Assembly: GCF_014237835.1 (NCBI RefSeq)
Contig: NZ_JACJVI010000006.1
Span: forward strand, 1-64,000
DNA: 64,000 bases
DNA from: Rhizobium sp. AQ_MP
GTDB taxonomy: Bacteria > Pseudomonadota > Alphaproteobacteria > Rhizobiales > Rhizobiaceae
Direction of reading: 5' to 3'
The notes beneath the pieces were generated by a model that did not search any database, had not been told where the DNA came from, and saw only the letters and a program-made list of their open reading frames with translations. The translations under genes and the position numbers were made by a program. Positions 45,164 to 52,834 of this stretch are shown here, piece after piece. Numbering within the stretch: the stretch's first letter is position 1; every line of letters starts with the position of its first letter.

Positions 45164-45626
45164 TCCAGCGATCCCGCGCGCTGTCATCGGCATCCTTGGC
45201 CGCAACCCAGTCGCCGCTCGACCCATCCTGGCCGTGCTCCTTCTTCCAGAAGGGCGCGGAGGTCTTGAGGAAATCCATGACGAAGTTGGCGCCGTCGAAG
45301 GCTGCCTGGCGATGCGGTGCCGCGGCAATCACAAGCACGATCTGCTCCCCCGCCTCGATGCGGCCGTAGCGATGGATGGCGGTCAGCCCGATAAGGGAGA
45401 AACGATCGATGGCCAGCTGCGCGATGCGCAGCATTTCGGCTTCGGCCATGCCGGGATAGTGTTCGAGCTCCAGGGCAGAAAGCGTGCCCGCTTCGTTACG
45501 GCAGAGGCCGACGAAGGAGACGAGCGCGCCGATGTCATGGCAACCCGCCGTCAACAGGCGTGACTCCGCGGCTGCATCGAAGTCGTCACGCTGCACGCGA
45601 ATGGTGGGCGAGAAGATTGCCGTCAC
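45153..45626 (-). CDS. moaE: Molybdopterin synthase catalytic subunit
   Basis: A 157-residue MoaE, which with MoaD converts precursor Z (cyclic pyranopterin) to molybdopterin. Typical segments are GALVSFVGLCRN, LELEHYPGMAE, IHRYGRIEAGE and the active-site region APFWKKE. It is 25 bases downstream of moaD. Confidence 0.94.
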   Translation of the reverse strand: MTAIFSPTIRVQRDDFDAAAESRLLTAGCHDIGALVSFVGLCRNEAGTLSALELEHYPGMAEAEMLRIAQLAIDRFSLIGLTAIHRYGRIEAGEQIVLVIAAAPHRQAAFDGANFVMDFLKTSAPFWKKEHGQDGSSGDWVAAKDADDSARDRWIKE

Positions 45627-45651
45627 AGCTTTGTCTCCAGCCTGCTGGGGA

Positions 45652-45906
45652 TCAGCCCCCGGTCATCGGCGGAAAGATACCGATCTCGCGGGCGCCTGCG
45701 ATCGGCTCGTGATGCTCCACATGCTCCTGATTGATCGCCACCCGGATGGCACGCGGCACCCGCAACGCCTCCTCATAGCCTTCGCCCAGGGTTGCAAGCC
45801 ATGTCACCAGATCGCCGGCGGTCTTCACCTCCGCCGGTATGTCCAGCTCTTCCTCGCCCTTGCCGATCCGCTCACGCACCCAGGCGAAATAGACGAGCTT
45901 CACCAT
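45652..45906 (-). CDS. moaD: Molybdopterin synthase sulfur-carrier subunit
   Basis: An 84-residue ubiquitin-like protein ending in the required Gly-Gly (TGG), whose C-terminus is thiocarboxylated and donates sulfur in molybdopterin synthesis. The segment IGIFPPMTGG is characteristic. It lies one base after pgsA ends and directly upstream of moaE. Confidence 0.94.
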   Translation of the reverse strand: MVKLVYFAWVRERIGKGEEELDIPAEVKTAGDLVTWLATLGEGYEEALRVPRAIRVAINQEHVEHHEPIAGAREIGIFPPMTGG

Positions 45907-45907
45907 C

Positions 45908-46489
45908 TCAATCCACCATGTGCTTCAGGCCGGCGCGGAAATAGTCATAGCCGGTATAGATGGTCAGAATGGCCGCGACCCAGAGCAGCGTGATGCCGGC
46001 TTCGGTCGTGTAGGGCAGAACCTTGTCGCCGGCAGGACCTGCCAGCAGGAAACCGAGCGCAAACATCTGCGCCGTCGTTTTCCACTTGGCAATCCGGGTG
46101 ACCGGAACGGAGACTTTCAGCGCCGCCAGATATTCGCGCAGGCCCGACACCAGGATCTCGCGGCAGAGAATGGTGATCGCCGCCCACAGTGACCATCCGG
46201 CAATGGTTCCGTCAGCCGCCATCAAGAGCAGCACCGAGGCAATCAGCAGCTTGTCTGCGATCGGGTCCAGCATCTTGCCGATATTGGACGTCTGGTTCCA
46301 GATCCGCGCCAGATAGCCGTCGAGATAGTCGGTGATCGACGCGACCACGAAGATCGCCAGCGCCGTCCAGCGGGCGAAGTCGGAGCTTTGCAGCCGGCCT
46401 TCCAGGAAGAAGCACACGACGATCAGCGGCACGGCGAGAATGCGGGCGTAGGTCAGGAGATTGGGAATGTTGTATGCGCGCGAAGCCAT
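45908..46489 (-). CDS. pgsA: CDP-diacylglycerol-glycerol-3-phosphate 3-phosphatidyltransferase
   Basis: A 193-residue membrane enzyme that makes phosphatidylglycerol phosphate. The CDP-alcohol phosphotransferase signature D-x2-DG-x2-AR-x8-G-x3-D-x3-D is complete, running from DYLDGYLAR to GKMLDPIAD. The N-terminus YNIPNLLTYARI fits PgsA. It starts the pgsA-moaD-moaE run, 121 bases downstream of uvrC. Confidence 0.94.
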   Translation of the reverse strand: MASRAYNIPNLLTYARILAVPLIVVCFFLEGRLQSSDFARWTALAIFVVASITDYLDGYLARIWNQTSNIGKMLDPIADKLLIASVLLLMAADGTIAGWSLWAAITILCREILVSGLREYLAALKVSVPVTRIAKWKTTAQMFALGFLLAGPAGDKVLPYTTEAGITLLWVAAILTIYTGYDYFRAGLKHMVD

Positions 46490-46610
46490 GATGCCCTGTC
46501 TGTGAATTCTGATGCGTCTTTAGATGTGATGGGTTTCGGTTGGGCCCGTCAACCCAAGAATTCTGAATAGCCTGTTCGATGCGGTCGACTTCGGCTGCGT
46601 CGTTTCCGTG

Positions 46611-48638
46611 TCAATCACCGCTACTTTCGTGAAAATGATTGTAGATGAGACGGGCCACGGCCTCGGAAATGCCTTCGACAGCCATAAGATCACTGACGGC
46701 GGCTCGGGATACAGCCTTTGCCGTGCCGAAATGCTGTAGCAATGCGCGTTTGCGCGTCGGCCCGATCCCGGCAATCTCGTCGAGCGGGTTCTTCACCATC
46801 TCCTTCTTGCGCCGTGCCCGATGCGATCCGATCGCAAAACGGTGGGCTTCGTCGCGCATGCGCTGGATGAAGTAGAGCACCGGGTCGCGCGGTGGCAGCG
46901 TGAAGTCCGGCTTGCCCTCGACGAAGAAGCGCTCGCGCCCTGCATCGCGGTCGACACCTTTGGCGACACCGATGGCAATCACGCTCTCGGTGATGTCCAG
47001 GTCAGCAAGAATCTTGCGCACCGCCGTCATCTGCCCCTGGCCGCCGTCGATGAGAATGACGTCCGGCCAGGCCGGGAAGGCGGCATCCGCGGAATCCTCG
47101 GGCGCGACGCTTCTGTCAGGCTTGCCCTCTTCCTTGAGCAGGCGGGAGAAGCGGCGGGTCATCACTTCGCGCATCATGCCGAAGTCGTCCCCAGGCGTAA
47201 TGTCCGTCGATTTGATGTTGAACTTGCGATACTGGCCCTTCACGAAGCCTTCCGGCCCCGCGACCACCATGCCGCCCACGGCATTGGTGCCCATGATGTG
47301 CGAGTTGTCGTAGATCTCGATGCGGCGCGGCACGTAAGGCAGCTGGAAAGTCTCGGCGAGCCCCGCCAGCAGACGCGACTGCGATGCGGTTTCGGCAAGC
47401 TTGCGACCATGCGCCTCCCGGGCATTGGCGCTCACGTGATCGACGAGATCCTTCTTCTCCCCACGCTGCGGCACACTGATCGAAACCTTGTGGCCGGCCT
47501 TTTCCGAAAGCGCCGTGGCCAGCAGATCCTGCTCCTCGACCTCTTCGGAGAGAAGGATCAGACGCGGCACCGGCTTGTCGTCATAGAACTGCGCCAGGAA
47601 AGAGTTGAGCACCTCCGCTGCGCTGAGCTGCGGATCCGCCTTGGGGAAATAGGCCTGGTTGCCCCAGTTCTGGCTGGCGCGGAAGAAGAAGACCTGGATA
47701 CAGGACAGCCCGCCTTCGTGATGGATGGCGAAGACATCCGCCTCGTCCACCCCGGCCGGATTGATGCCCTGGTGGCTCTGGACATGGGAGAGGCCAGCCA
47801 GACGATCGCGGAACACGGCGGCGCGCTCGAAGTCGAGATCTTCCGCTGCCTCGTTCATCGCGCGCGCCATGGCTTCCTTGACGTTCTGGCTTTTGCCCGA
47901 AAGGAAGTCCTTGGCCTCGCGCACCAAGCCGACATAGTCCTGGTCGCTGATCTCATGGGTGCAGGGGCCCGAACAGCGCTTGATTTGGTAGAGAAGGCAG
48001 GGGCGTGTGCGGCTCTCGAAGACGCTGTCGGTGCAGGTGCGCAAGAGAAAGGCGCGCTGCAGCGAGTTGATCGTGCGGCCGACGGCGCTGGCGGAGGCAA
48101 ACGGGCCGAAATAGTCGCCCTTGCGAGCCCGCGCTCCGCGATGCTTGTAGATCGCCGGAGAGCGGCTGTCGCCAGTGATCAGGATATAAGGAAAGCTCTT
48201 GTCATCGCGCAGCAGCACATTGTAGCGCGGCCTGAGGCGCTTGATCAGGTTGGCTTCGAGCAGCAGCGCCTCGACCTCGGTCCTGGTCGTGACGAATTCC
48301 ATGTGCACGGTCTCTCGCACCATGCGCGACAGGCGGTTCGAATGAACTCGGCCTTGCGCATAGTTGCTGACGCGCTTCTTCAGGCTGCGCGCCTTGCCGA
48401 CATACATGACGTCGCCGTCCTTGTTCAGCATGCGATAAACGCCCGGCGCATTCGGCAGGCGCTTGACGAATTCGCCGATCAGATCGGCGCCGGTCAGTCC
48501 GGCCTCGTCGAGGCCATCGACATGCCAGTCGATCTCGATGCCGGGGCGGGTAACATCCGCCTCGACCACGATATCGTCGTCGTCCTCTTCCGTGCCGTCA
48601 TAGAGAACGCCGCCATCGGGCAGCTTTCCTCCATTCAT
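46611..48638 (-). CDS. uvrC: Excinuclease ABC subunit C
   Basis: A 675-residue UvrC, which makes both incisions in nucleotide excision repair. An acidic N-terminal extension of about 55 residues precedes the GIY-YIG nuclease domain (NAPGVYRM, then [13 protein letters not shown]). The UVR motif is around [17 protein letters not shown], the RNase H-like endonuclease domain includes [11 protein letters not shown] and ILIDGGQGQ, and two helix-hairpin-helix motifs end the protein. The ATG overlaps the upstream SDR stop (ATGA). Confidence 0.96.
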   Translation of the reverse strand: MNGGKLPDGGVLYDGTEEDDDDIVVEADVTRPGIEIDWHVDGLDEAGLTGADLIGEFVKRLPNAPGVYRMLNKDGDVMYVGKARSLKKRVSNYAQGRVHSNRLSRMVRETVHMEFVTTRTEVEALLLEANLIKRLRPRYNVLLRDDKSFPYILITGDSRSPAIYKHRGARARKGDYFGPFASASAVGRTINSLQRAFLLRTCTDSVFESRTRPCLLYQIKRCSGPCTHEISDQDYVGLVREAKDFLSGKSQNVKEAMARAMNEAAEDLDFERAAVFRDRLAGLSHVQSHQGINPAGVDEADVFAIHHEGGLSCIQVFFFRASQNWGNQAYFPKADPQLSAAEVLNSFLAQFYDDKPVPRLILLSEEVEEQDLLATALSEKAGHKVSISVPQRGEKKDLVDHVSANAREAHGRKLAETASQSRLLAGLAETFQLPYVPRRIEIYDNSHIMGTNAVGGMVVAGPEGFVKGQYRKFNIKSTDITPGDDFGMMREVMTRRFSRLLKEEGKPDRSVAPEDSADAAFPAWPDVILIDGGQGQMTAVRKILADLDITESVIAIGVAKGVDRDAGRERFFVEGKPDFTLPPRDPVLYFIQRMRDEAHRFAIGSHRARRKKEMVKNPLDEIAGIGPTRKRALLQHFGTAKAVSRAAVSDLMAVEGISEAVARLIYNHFHESSGD

Positions 48639-49393
48639 TCATTGATCTCCGTGCCGTGCCAAATCAGATGCTGGCCTCCGTCCAAGGCGATCATTTGGCC
48701 GGTGATCGACGGCGTGTCAAAAAGAAAGCGGATCGTCCGGCCGAATTCCTCGAGCGATGGCCCTCGTTTCAGGGGCAGGCTGTCGACCTGAGCCTGAAAA
48801 TCCTCAGGCCGCTGCCGCTCGGAGATGAGGGTAGGGCCGGGGCCGATGGCGTTCACGCGGACACGGGGCGAAAAGGCCTGGGCGAGGGTCTGCGTCGCCG
48901 TCCACAGCGTCGCCTTTGAGAGCGTATAGGAAAAGAACGTCGGCTTCAGTGCCAGCACCCGCTGGTCGATGATATTGACGATCAGGCCGGAGCGATCCTC
49001 GGGAAGGGCTTTGACCAGCGCGCCGCTCAGTATCGCCGGAGCCCGGACATGCAGATTGAAATGCCGGTCGAAGATTTCGGGATCGAAATCGATGGCGGAG
49101 TCGTCTTCGAAGACGGAAGCATTGTTGACGAGCACCCCAACGGGCCCGAACTCGGCCTGGGTCCTCGAGATCAGGGTCCCGGTCTCGGAAATGTTACCGA
49201 GGTCCGCCTTCAGCGCGATCGCCCGTTTTCCCTCGGATTGCAGGTCGCGGGCCACAGCCTCAGCGGCCTCAATCGATCCGTGTGCATGCAATGCCACGGC
49301 AAAACCATGTGCGGCCAAGTCTTCGGCGATCGCCCGTCCAAGTCGTTTCGCGGATCCGGTGATCAATGCCACCTTCGGGATGCCGTTTTGCAT
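48635..49393 (-). CDS. Short-chain dehydrogenase, pteridine reductase-like
   Basis: A 252-residue SDR. The cofactor motif [13 protein letters not shown] resembles pteridine reductase PTR1 and FolM rather than the usual TGxxxGxG. NNASVF replaces the common NNAG. The catalytic Tyr and Lys are in YTLSKATL, and the late [12 protein letters not shown] and DGGQHL segments also fit that group. A role in reducing pterins or dihydrofolate is inferred. The start at 49393 ([13 protein letters not shown]) follows AAGG; an ATG seven codons upstream has no ribosome site. Coupled to uvrC. Confidence 0.82.
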   Translation of the reverse strand: MQNGIPKVALITGSAKRLGRAIAEDLAAHGFAVALHAHGSIEAAEAVARDLQSEGKRAIALKADLGNISETGTLISRTQAEFGPVGVLVNNASVFEDDSAIDFDPEIFDRHFNLHVRAPAILSGALVKALPEDRSGLIVNIIDQRVLALKPTFFSYTLSKATLWTATQTLAQAFSPRVRVNAIGPGPTLISERQRPEDFQAQVDSLPLKRGPSLEEFGRTIRFLFDTPSITGQMIALDGGQHLIWHGTEINE

Positions 49394-49759
49394 CGGTCTA
49401 ACCTTGTTCTGCATGAGCTGTTGCGCTGCATATATGGCGCGTCTCCGATATTTAAACGGGCATGACTTGAAACTTTCGTCACCCGTTTCTGTCAGGCAGC
49501 CGTGTAACGTTAAAGTATAACGTCGGAAAACTCTGAGTATATCCCGTAAACCATTTGTTATGGTTAACGAATCGTTTGTGTCTTTTAAGCAACGTCCCGA
49601 TTTGGTCACTGCTCTGCCACAATCAATTCACATTTTGGCTCTTCCATTTCCTCAATTTTTATTCATTTAGACAGTCGGAACGGACAGGGAATACCCACTA
49701 ACGTTCAGGCCGCCGTTGGTTCTTAGTGAAGAGCGGCCCGGAACCGAAAGGAGACTAAC
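49394..49759. promoter_or_regulatory. Long AT-rich leader upstream of the outer-membrane protein gene
   Basis: 366 bases without a gene, AT-richer than the genes around it. It holds two perfect inverted repeats: ACGTTA-AAGTA-TAACGT (49507-49523) and AACCAT-TTGTT-ATGGTT (49549-49565). The omp gene has a strong ribosome site (AAAGGAGA) just before its ATG. The region probably contains the omp promoter and regulator sites, and the SDR promoter on the other strand. Confidence 0.5.
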
Positions 49760-50419
49760 ATGCGTACCCTCAAGATCATGCTTCTGGCATCCGCCACCTC
49801 GCTCGCAGCTTTCGCCGCCCAGGCAGCCGACGCAATCTACCAGGCCCCGGAAGCCCCGGCTGCTGCTGAATCCTATTCTGTACCGGCAGGAAACTGGTCG
49901 GGTGCCTATGTCGGTGGTGGTCTGACCTATGACTTCGGCAAGTTCACCAGCTCGACCAATGGTCGCGACGCCAAAGGCCTCGGCGGCACCGTCTACGGCG
50001 GTTACAACATGCAGAGCGGCTCCATCGTATACGGTGGTGAAGCCGACATCAGCTATGCCGGCGAAGATGGCAATGCTGGCAGCCAGGCTCCGGTCGGCGC
50101 CCTGAAGGGCACCCAGGGCGTCAACGGCTCCGTTCGCGGTCGCGTCGGCTACGACCTGAACCCCTTCATGGTCTACGGCACGGCTGGTCTGGCTGTTGCC
50201 AACCACAAGCTGGAAGGCGGCGGTGCCAATGACGAGAAGCTGGCCGCCGGTTACACGGTCGGCGCTGGTGTCGAAACCTTCGTCACCGACAACATCACCG
50301 CGCGCGTAGAATATCGCTACAGCGACTACCAGAAGCGCGATTTCAACCTCGGCAACTCGACCATTTCCCGTGGCTTCGATGACCATTCGGTCAAGGTCGG
50401 CATGGGCGTGAAGTTCTGA
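49760..50419 (+). CDS. Outer-membrane beta-barrel protein (Omp25/Omp31-like)
   Basis: A 219-residue exported protein with a signal peptide (cleavage after AAQA, about residue 22). The mature part begins with a Pro/Ala-rich linker, then WSGAYVGGGLTYDFG, alternating beta-strands and a C-terminal aromatic residue (VGMGVKF), all typical of eight-stranded barrels of the Omp25/Omp31 group. Such proteins are abundant structural components of rhizobial outer membranes. The long AT-rich leader and strong ribosome site suggest high, regulated expression. Followed by a strong terminator. Confidence 0.9.
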   Translation: MRTLKIMLLASATSLAAFAAQAADAIYQAPEAPAAAESYSVPAGNWSGAYVGGGLTYDFGKFTSSTNGRDAKGLGGTVYGGYNMQSGSIVYGGEADISYAGEDGNAGSQAPVGALKGTQGVNGSVRGRVGYDLNPFMVYGTAGLAVANHKLEGGGANDEKLAAGYTVGAGVETFVTDNITARVEYRYSDYQKRDFNLGNSTISRGFDDHSVKVGMGVKF

Positions 50420-50439
50420 TCCACACGATCCAGAAATGA

Positions 50440-50470
50440 AGAAAAGCCGGGGCATCGTCCCGGCTTTTCT
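50440..50470. terminator. Bidirectional terminator between omp and GST genes
   Basis: AGAAAAGCCGGG (50440-50451) and CCCGGCTTTTCT (50459-50470) form a perfect 12-bp stem with a 7-base loop, with A- and T-runs built into the stem. Confidence 0.9.
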
Positions 50471-50495
50471 GATTCTGGTGGAAAGCTGCGGCAGG

Positions 50496-51092
50496 TCAGG
50501 CCTTCGGCCTGAGGGCGGGGTAGGGCTCGAACTGCCTGGCGAATTTCGCCGGCCATTCCGTCAATGCTGCACGGCCGTTCTCCCATTCTCCGGGGAAGCG
50601 CAGCATCAGATATCCAAGCGTCGCGGCAAGCGCAAAGTGCCCGGCATGCAACTTCTTGCCGGTTTTTGGCAGGTGCTTGTCGAGGTGATCCAGGCTGCGA
50701 TTGATCTTTGCCCATTGCCGGTCGATCGCATCCTGGCTGACCAGTTCCGGTGGCCGGAAACGCTTCTCGTAGACGATGGCAAGCAGGCAGTCGCTGATCC
50801 CGTCGGCCAGTGCTTCCAAGACCTCGGCCTCGGTCCGCTTCTCGTCCTTCTTCGGATAGAGCCGCTTGTCACCGATCCGGTGCAGATAATGCATGATGGA
50901 ACGGCTGTCGAAGATGGCAAAGCCGTCCTCGGTGATCAGCGTCGGGATCTTGCCGAGCGGATTGGCGGCCAGCAGTTCCGGCGGGTTTTCCGCCGTGTTG
51001 ACCCTGATTTCCTCCAGTTTGATGCCGAGATGGCGGGCCGCCATGCGAACCTTGGAGGAATAGGGAGAGGCGGGCGCGAAGAGCAGCTTCAT
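50496..51092 (-). CDS. Glutathione S-transferase family protein
   Basis: A 198-residue GST. The N-terminal domain starts MKLLFAPASPYSSKVRMAAR, which carries the active-site Ser region, then NPLGKIPTLITEDGFAIFDS with the glutathione-binding cis-Pro and Ser. A C-terminal helical domain follows. The start at 51092 follows GAGGAAA; 41 upstream open codons are ignored. Substrate unknown. Confidence 0.88.
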   Translation of the reverse strand: MKLLFAPASPYSSKVRMAARHLGIKLEEIRVNTAENPPELLAANPLGKIPTLITEDGFAIFDSRSIMHYLHRIGDKRLYPKKDEKRTEAEVLEALADGISDCLLAIVYEKRFRPPELVSQDAIDRQWAKINRSLDHLDKHLPKTGKKLHAGHFALAATLGYLMLRFPGEWENGRAALTEWPAKFARQFEPYPALRPKA

Positions 51093-51121
51093 GACGGTTT
51101 CCTCCGGCGCGTGTTGCGGAT

Positions 51122-51883
51122 TCATCGGTTGGGCGGGACGCTGATCTCGGATCGGCGGCAGGATCGGTTGTCGACCTCCGGGCAGGAACGGAAGCCAAGC
51201 GAAGGATCGAGACATATCCTGATTTCATCGACTCTCTCCCTATCACAGGTCACGGCTACTGCCGAGCGGGTGAGACCTGGATTGCTGCCGATGAAGGCGG
51301 CCTCAACCGCCTGCGGGGACGTTCGGCTTTCGATGCTTACATTCGACAGCTCATTTGGAATCCGAATTTTCTCATAGGCCTGGCGTACCAGGCTGAAGTA
51401 GTCGCTCATGCCGAGACCCGAGCAGGACCCATGTTTGCGCCATTGATGGCCGATCAGCCCCATGCTGGGCATGATGTCAATCACGGTTCGCCCTATCCGC
51501 TCCGGGACACGGCTTCCCTCGGCTGTGGGGCAGTTTTCCGGCCAGCCTTGTTCGTTCTGCGGCCAGAGACCATGGACCACCCACCCGAACTCCTTGCCCT
51601 CGCCGCATTGCTCACGATTGCGCCCCGCGGCCTCGCTGTCGCAAAAGGTCGGCGACCAGGACAAGGCCAGCACGTAGAAATCAAAGCCGCTCCCTTGGGG
51701 TGCGTTCCCAGTATCCGGCCCGGTCTCCGGCTGACGCAATTCGGGAGAGCGCGGCGAGGAGGATTCGGTTGATGGCGCAGTCGGGTTATACCGTTCGCCG
51801 GGGCCGTCGGCCGGCAGCAGACTGTAGACGACCGAGGCCGCGAGTAGCAGCCCGAAGGCGTAAAGACCGGTATAGCGTCCCAT
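51122..51883 (-). CDS. Ribonuclease T2 family protein
   Basis: A 253-residue protein with an N-terminal hydrophobic segment (about 5-23), a Ser/Pro-rich linker and an RNase T2 domain (about 66-235). The first catalytic segment is HGLWPQ (104-109), with His104. The second reads HQWRKHGSC (146-154), with His146, Lys150 and His151 kept but Gln147 where T2 enzymes usually have Glu. Several cysteines suggest a disulfide-bonded periplasmic enzyme degrading RNA. Activity may be reduced. It lies 12 bases downstream of rlmJ. Confidence 0.85.
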   Translation of the reverse strand: MGRYTGLYAFGLLLAASVVYSLLPADGPGERYNPTAPSTESSSPRSPELRQPETGPDTGNAPQGSGFDFYVLALSWSPTFCDSEAAGRNREQCGEGKEFGWVVHGLWPQNEQGWPENCPTAEGSRVPERIGRTVIDIMPSMGLIGHQWRKHGSCSGLGMSDYFSLVRQAYEKIRIPNELSNVSIESRTSPQAVEAAFIGSNPGLTRSAVAVTCDRERVDEIRICLDPSLGFRSCPEVDNRSCRRSEISVPPNR

Positions 51884-51895
51884 GCAGTGCCTCGC

Positions 51896-52759
51896 TCACT
51901 CTTCTCCGCGAAGCCAGAAGCAGCGATGCGAGGCATAGCGGTCCTGCGCCATCAGCCGCTTGAGTTCCGGCAGCGCCAGATGCATCTCGTCCTTCAGCGT
52001 GTAGGGCGGATTGACCACGATCAGGCCGGTGCCGGAAAGCCCCGTCTGGTCCCGGTCACTTTTCACATTGAGTTCGGCGCAGAGAATCTTCGGGACATCA
52101 AGCGCCTGGAGCGCCTCGTGGAACTCCTTGATCGGCGCGCCCTTCTTGATCGGATACCAGAGGCAATAAACACCGTTGCCGAAACGGCGATGGGCCTTGG
52201 CAAGGCCATCCACCAGTCGCTCATACTCGCCTTCCTTCTCGAAGGGCGGATCGACCAGCACGATGCCGCGCTTTTCCTTCGGCGGCAGATGTGCGTTCAG
52301 CGTCAGCCAGCCGTCAAGTTCGGTCACCCGCACCTGGAAATCGCCTTCGAACAGACGGGAGAGGGCGCGCGAATCCTCCGGATGCAGCTCCATCGCCGAA
52401 AGCCTGTCCTGCGGGCGGAAAAGGTCCCGGGCGAGTTTCGGCGAACCCGGATACTTCAGCAAAGGGCCGCCCGTCTCGCGGCCCGGGTTGAGTGCCTTTA
52501 CCGCATCGAGATAGGGCGCCATGATCTCGGCCACCTTCTCCGGCAGCTCGGCGTCGATCACCTTGCCGATGCCTTCGAGCCATTCGCCGGTCTTCTGTGC
52601 CTCCTCGGAGGAGAGGTCATAGAGGCCGATGCCGGCATGGGTGTCGAGCACGCGAAAGGCCTTGTCCTTCTGCTGCAGGTAGACGATCAGCCTGGACAGC
52701 ACGAGATGCTTCAAGACATCGGCAAAATTGCCCGCGTGATAGATGTGGCGATAATTCAT
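51896..52759 (-). CDS. rlmJ: 23S rRNA (adenine(2030)-N6)-methyltransferase RlmJ
   Basis: A 287-residue methyltransferase of the RlmJ/YhiR family. It begins with the characteristic MNYRHIYHAGNFADVLKH. DTHAGIGLYDL forms the SAM site region and the catalytic motif is DPPFE. The C-terminal GTGLIVVNPPYTL is also conserved. The start at 52759 is the true N-terminus even though the frame stays open for another 360 codons upstream, antisense to the next gene. Confidence 0.95.
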   Translation of the reverse strand: MNYRHIYHAGNFADVLKHLVLSRLIVYLQQKDKAFRVLDTHAGIGLYDLSSEEAQKTGEWLEGIGKVIDAELPEKVAEIMAPYLDAVKALNPGRETGGPLLKYPGSPKLARDLFRPQDRLSAMELHPEDSRALSRLFEGDFQVRVTELDGWLTLNAHLPPKEKRGIVLVDPPFEKEGEYERLVDGLAKAHRRFGNGVYCLWYPIKKGAPIKEFHEALQALDVPKILCAELNVKSDRDQTGLSGTGLIVVNPPYTLKDEMHLALPELKRLMAQDRYASHRCFWLRGEE

Positions 52760-52834
52760 GAAGCGTTCCGATGGCAGTGATGAATTGTTCGAATGGGGCT
52801 TTTGAGCGTTCCGGCCTTGGCCTATAACCGGCCC

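Noticed and set aside
46821-48791. Open frame of about 650 codons on the plus strand
   Set aside because: It is antisense to uvrC, whose motifs are complete; composition is typical of an antisense shadow.
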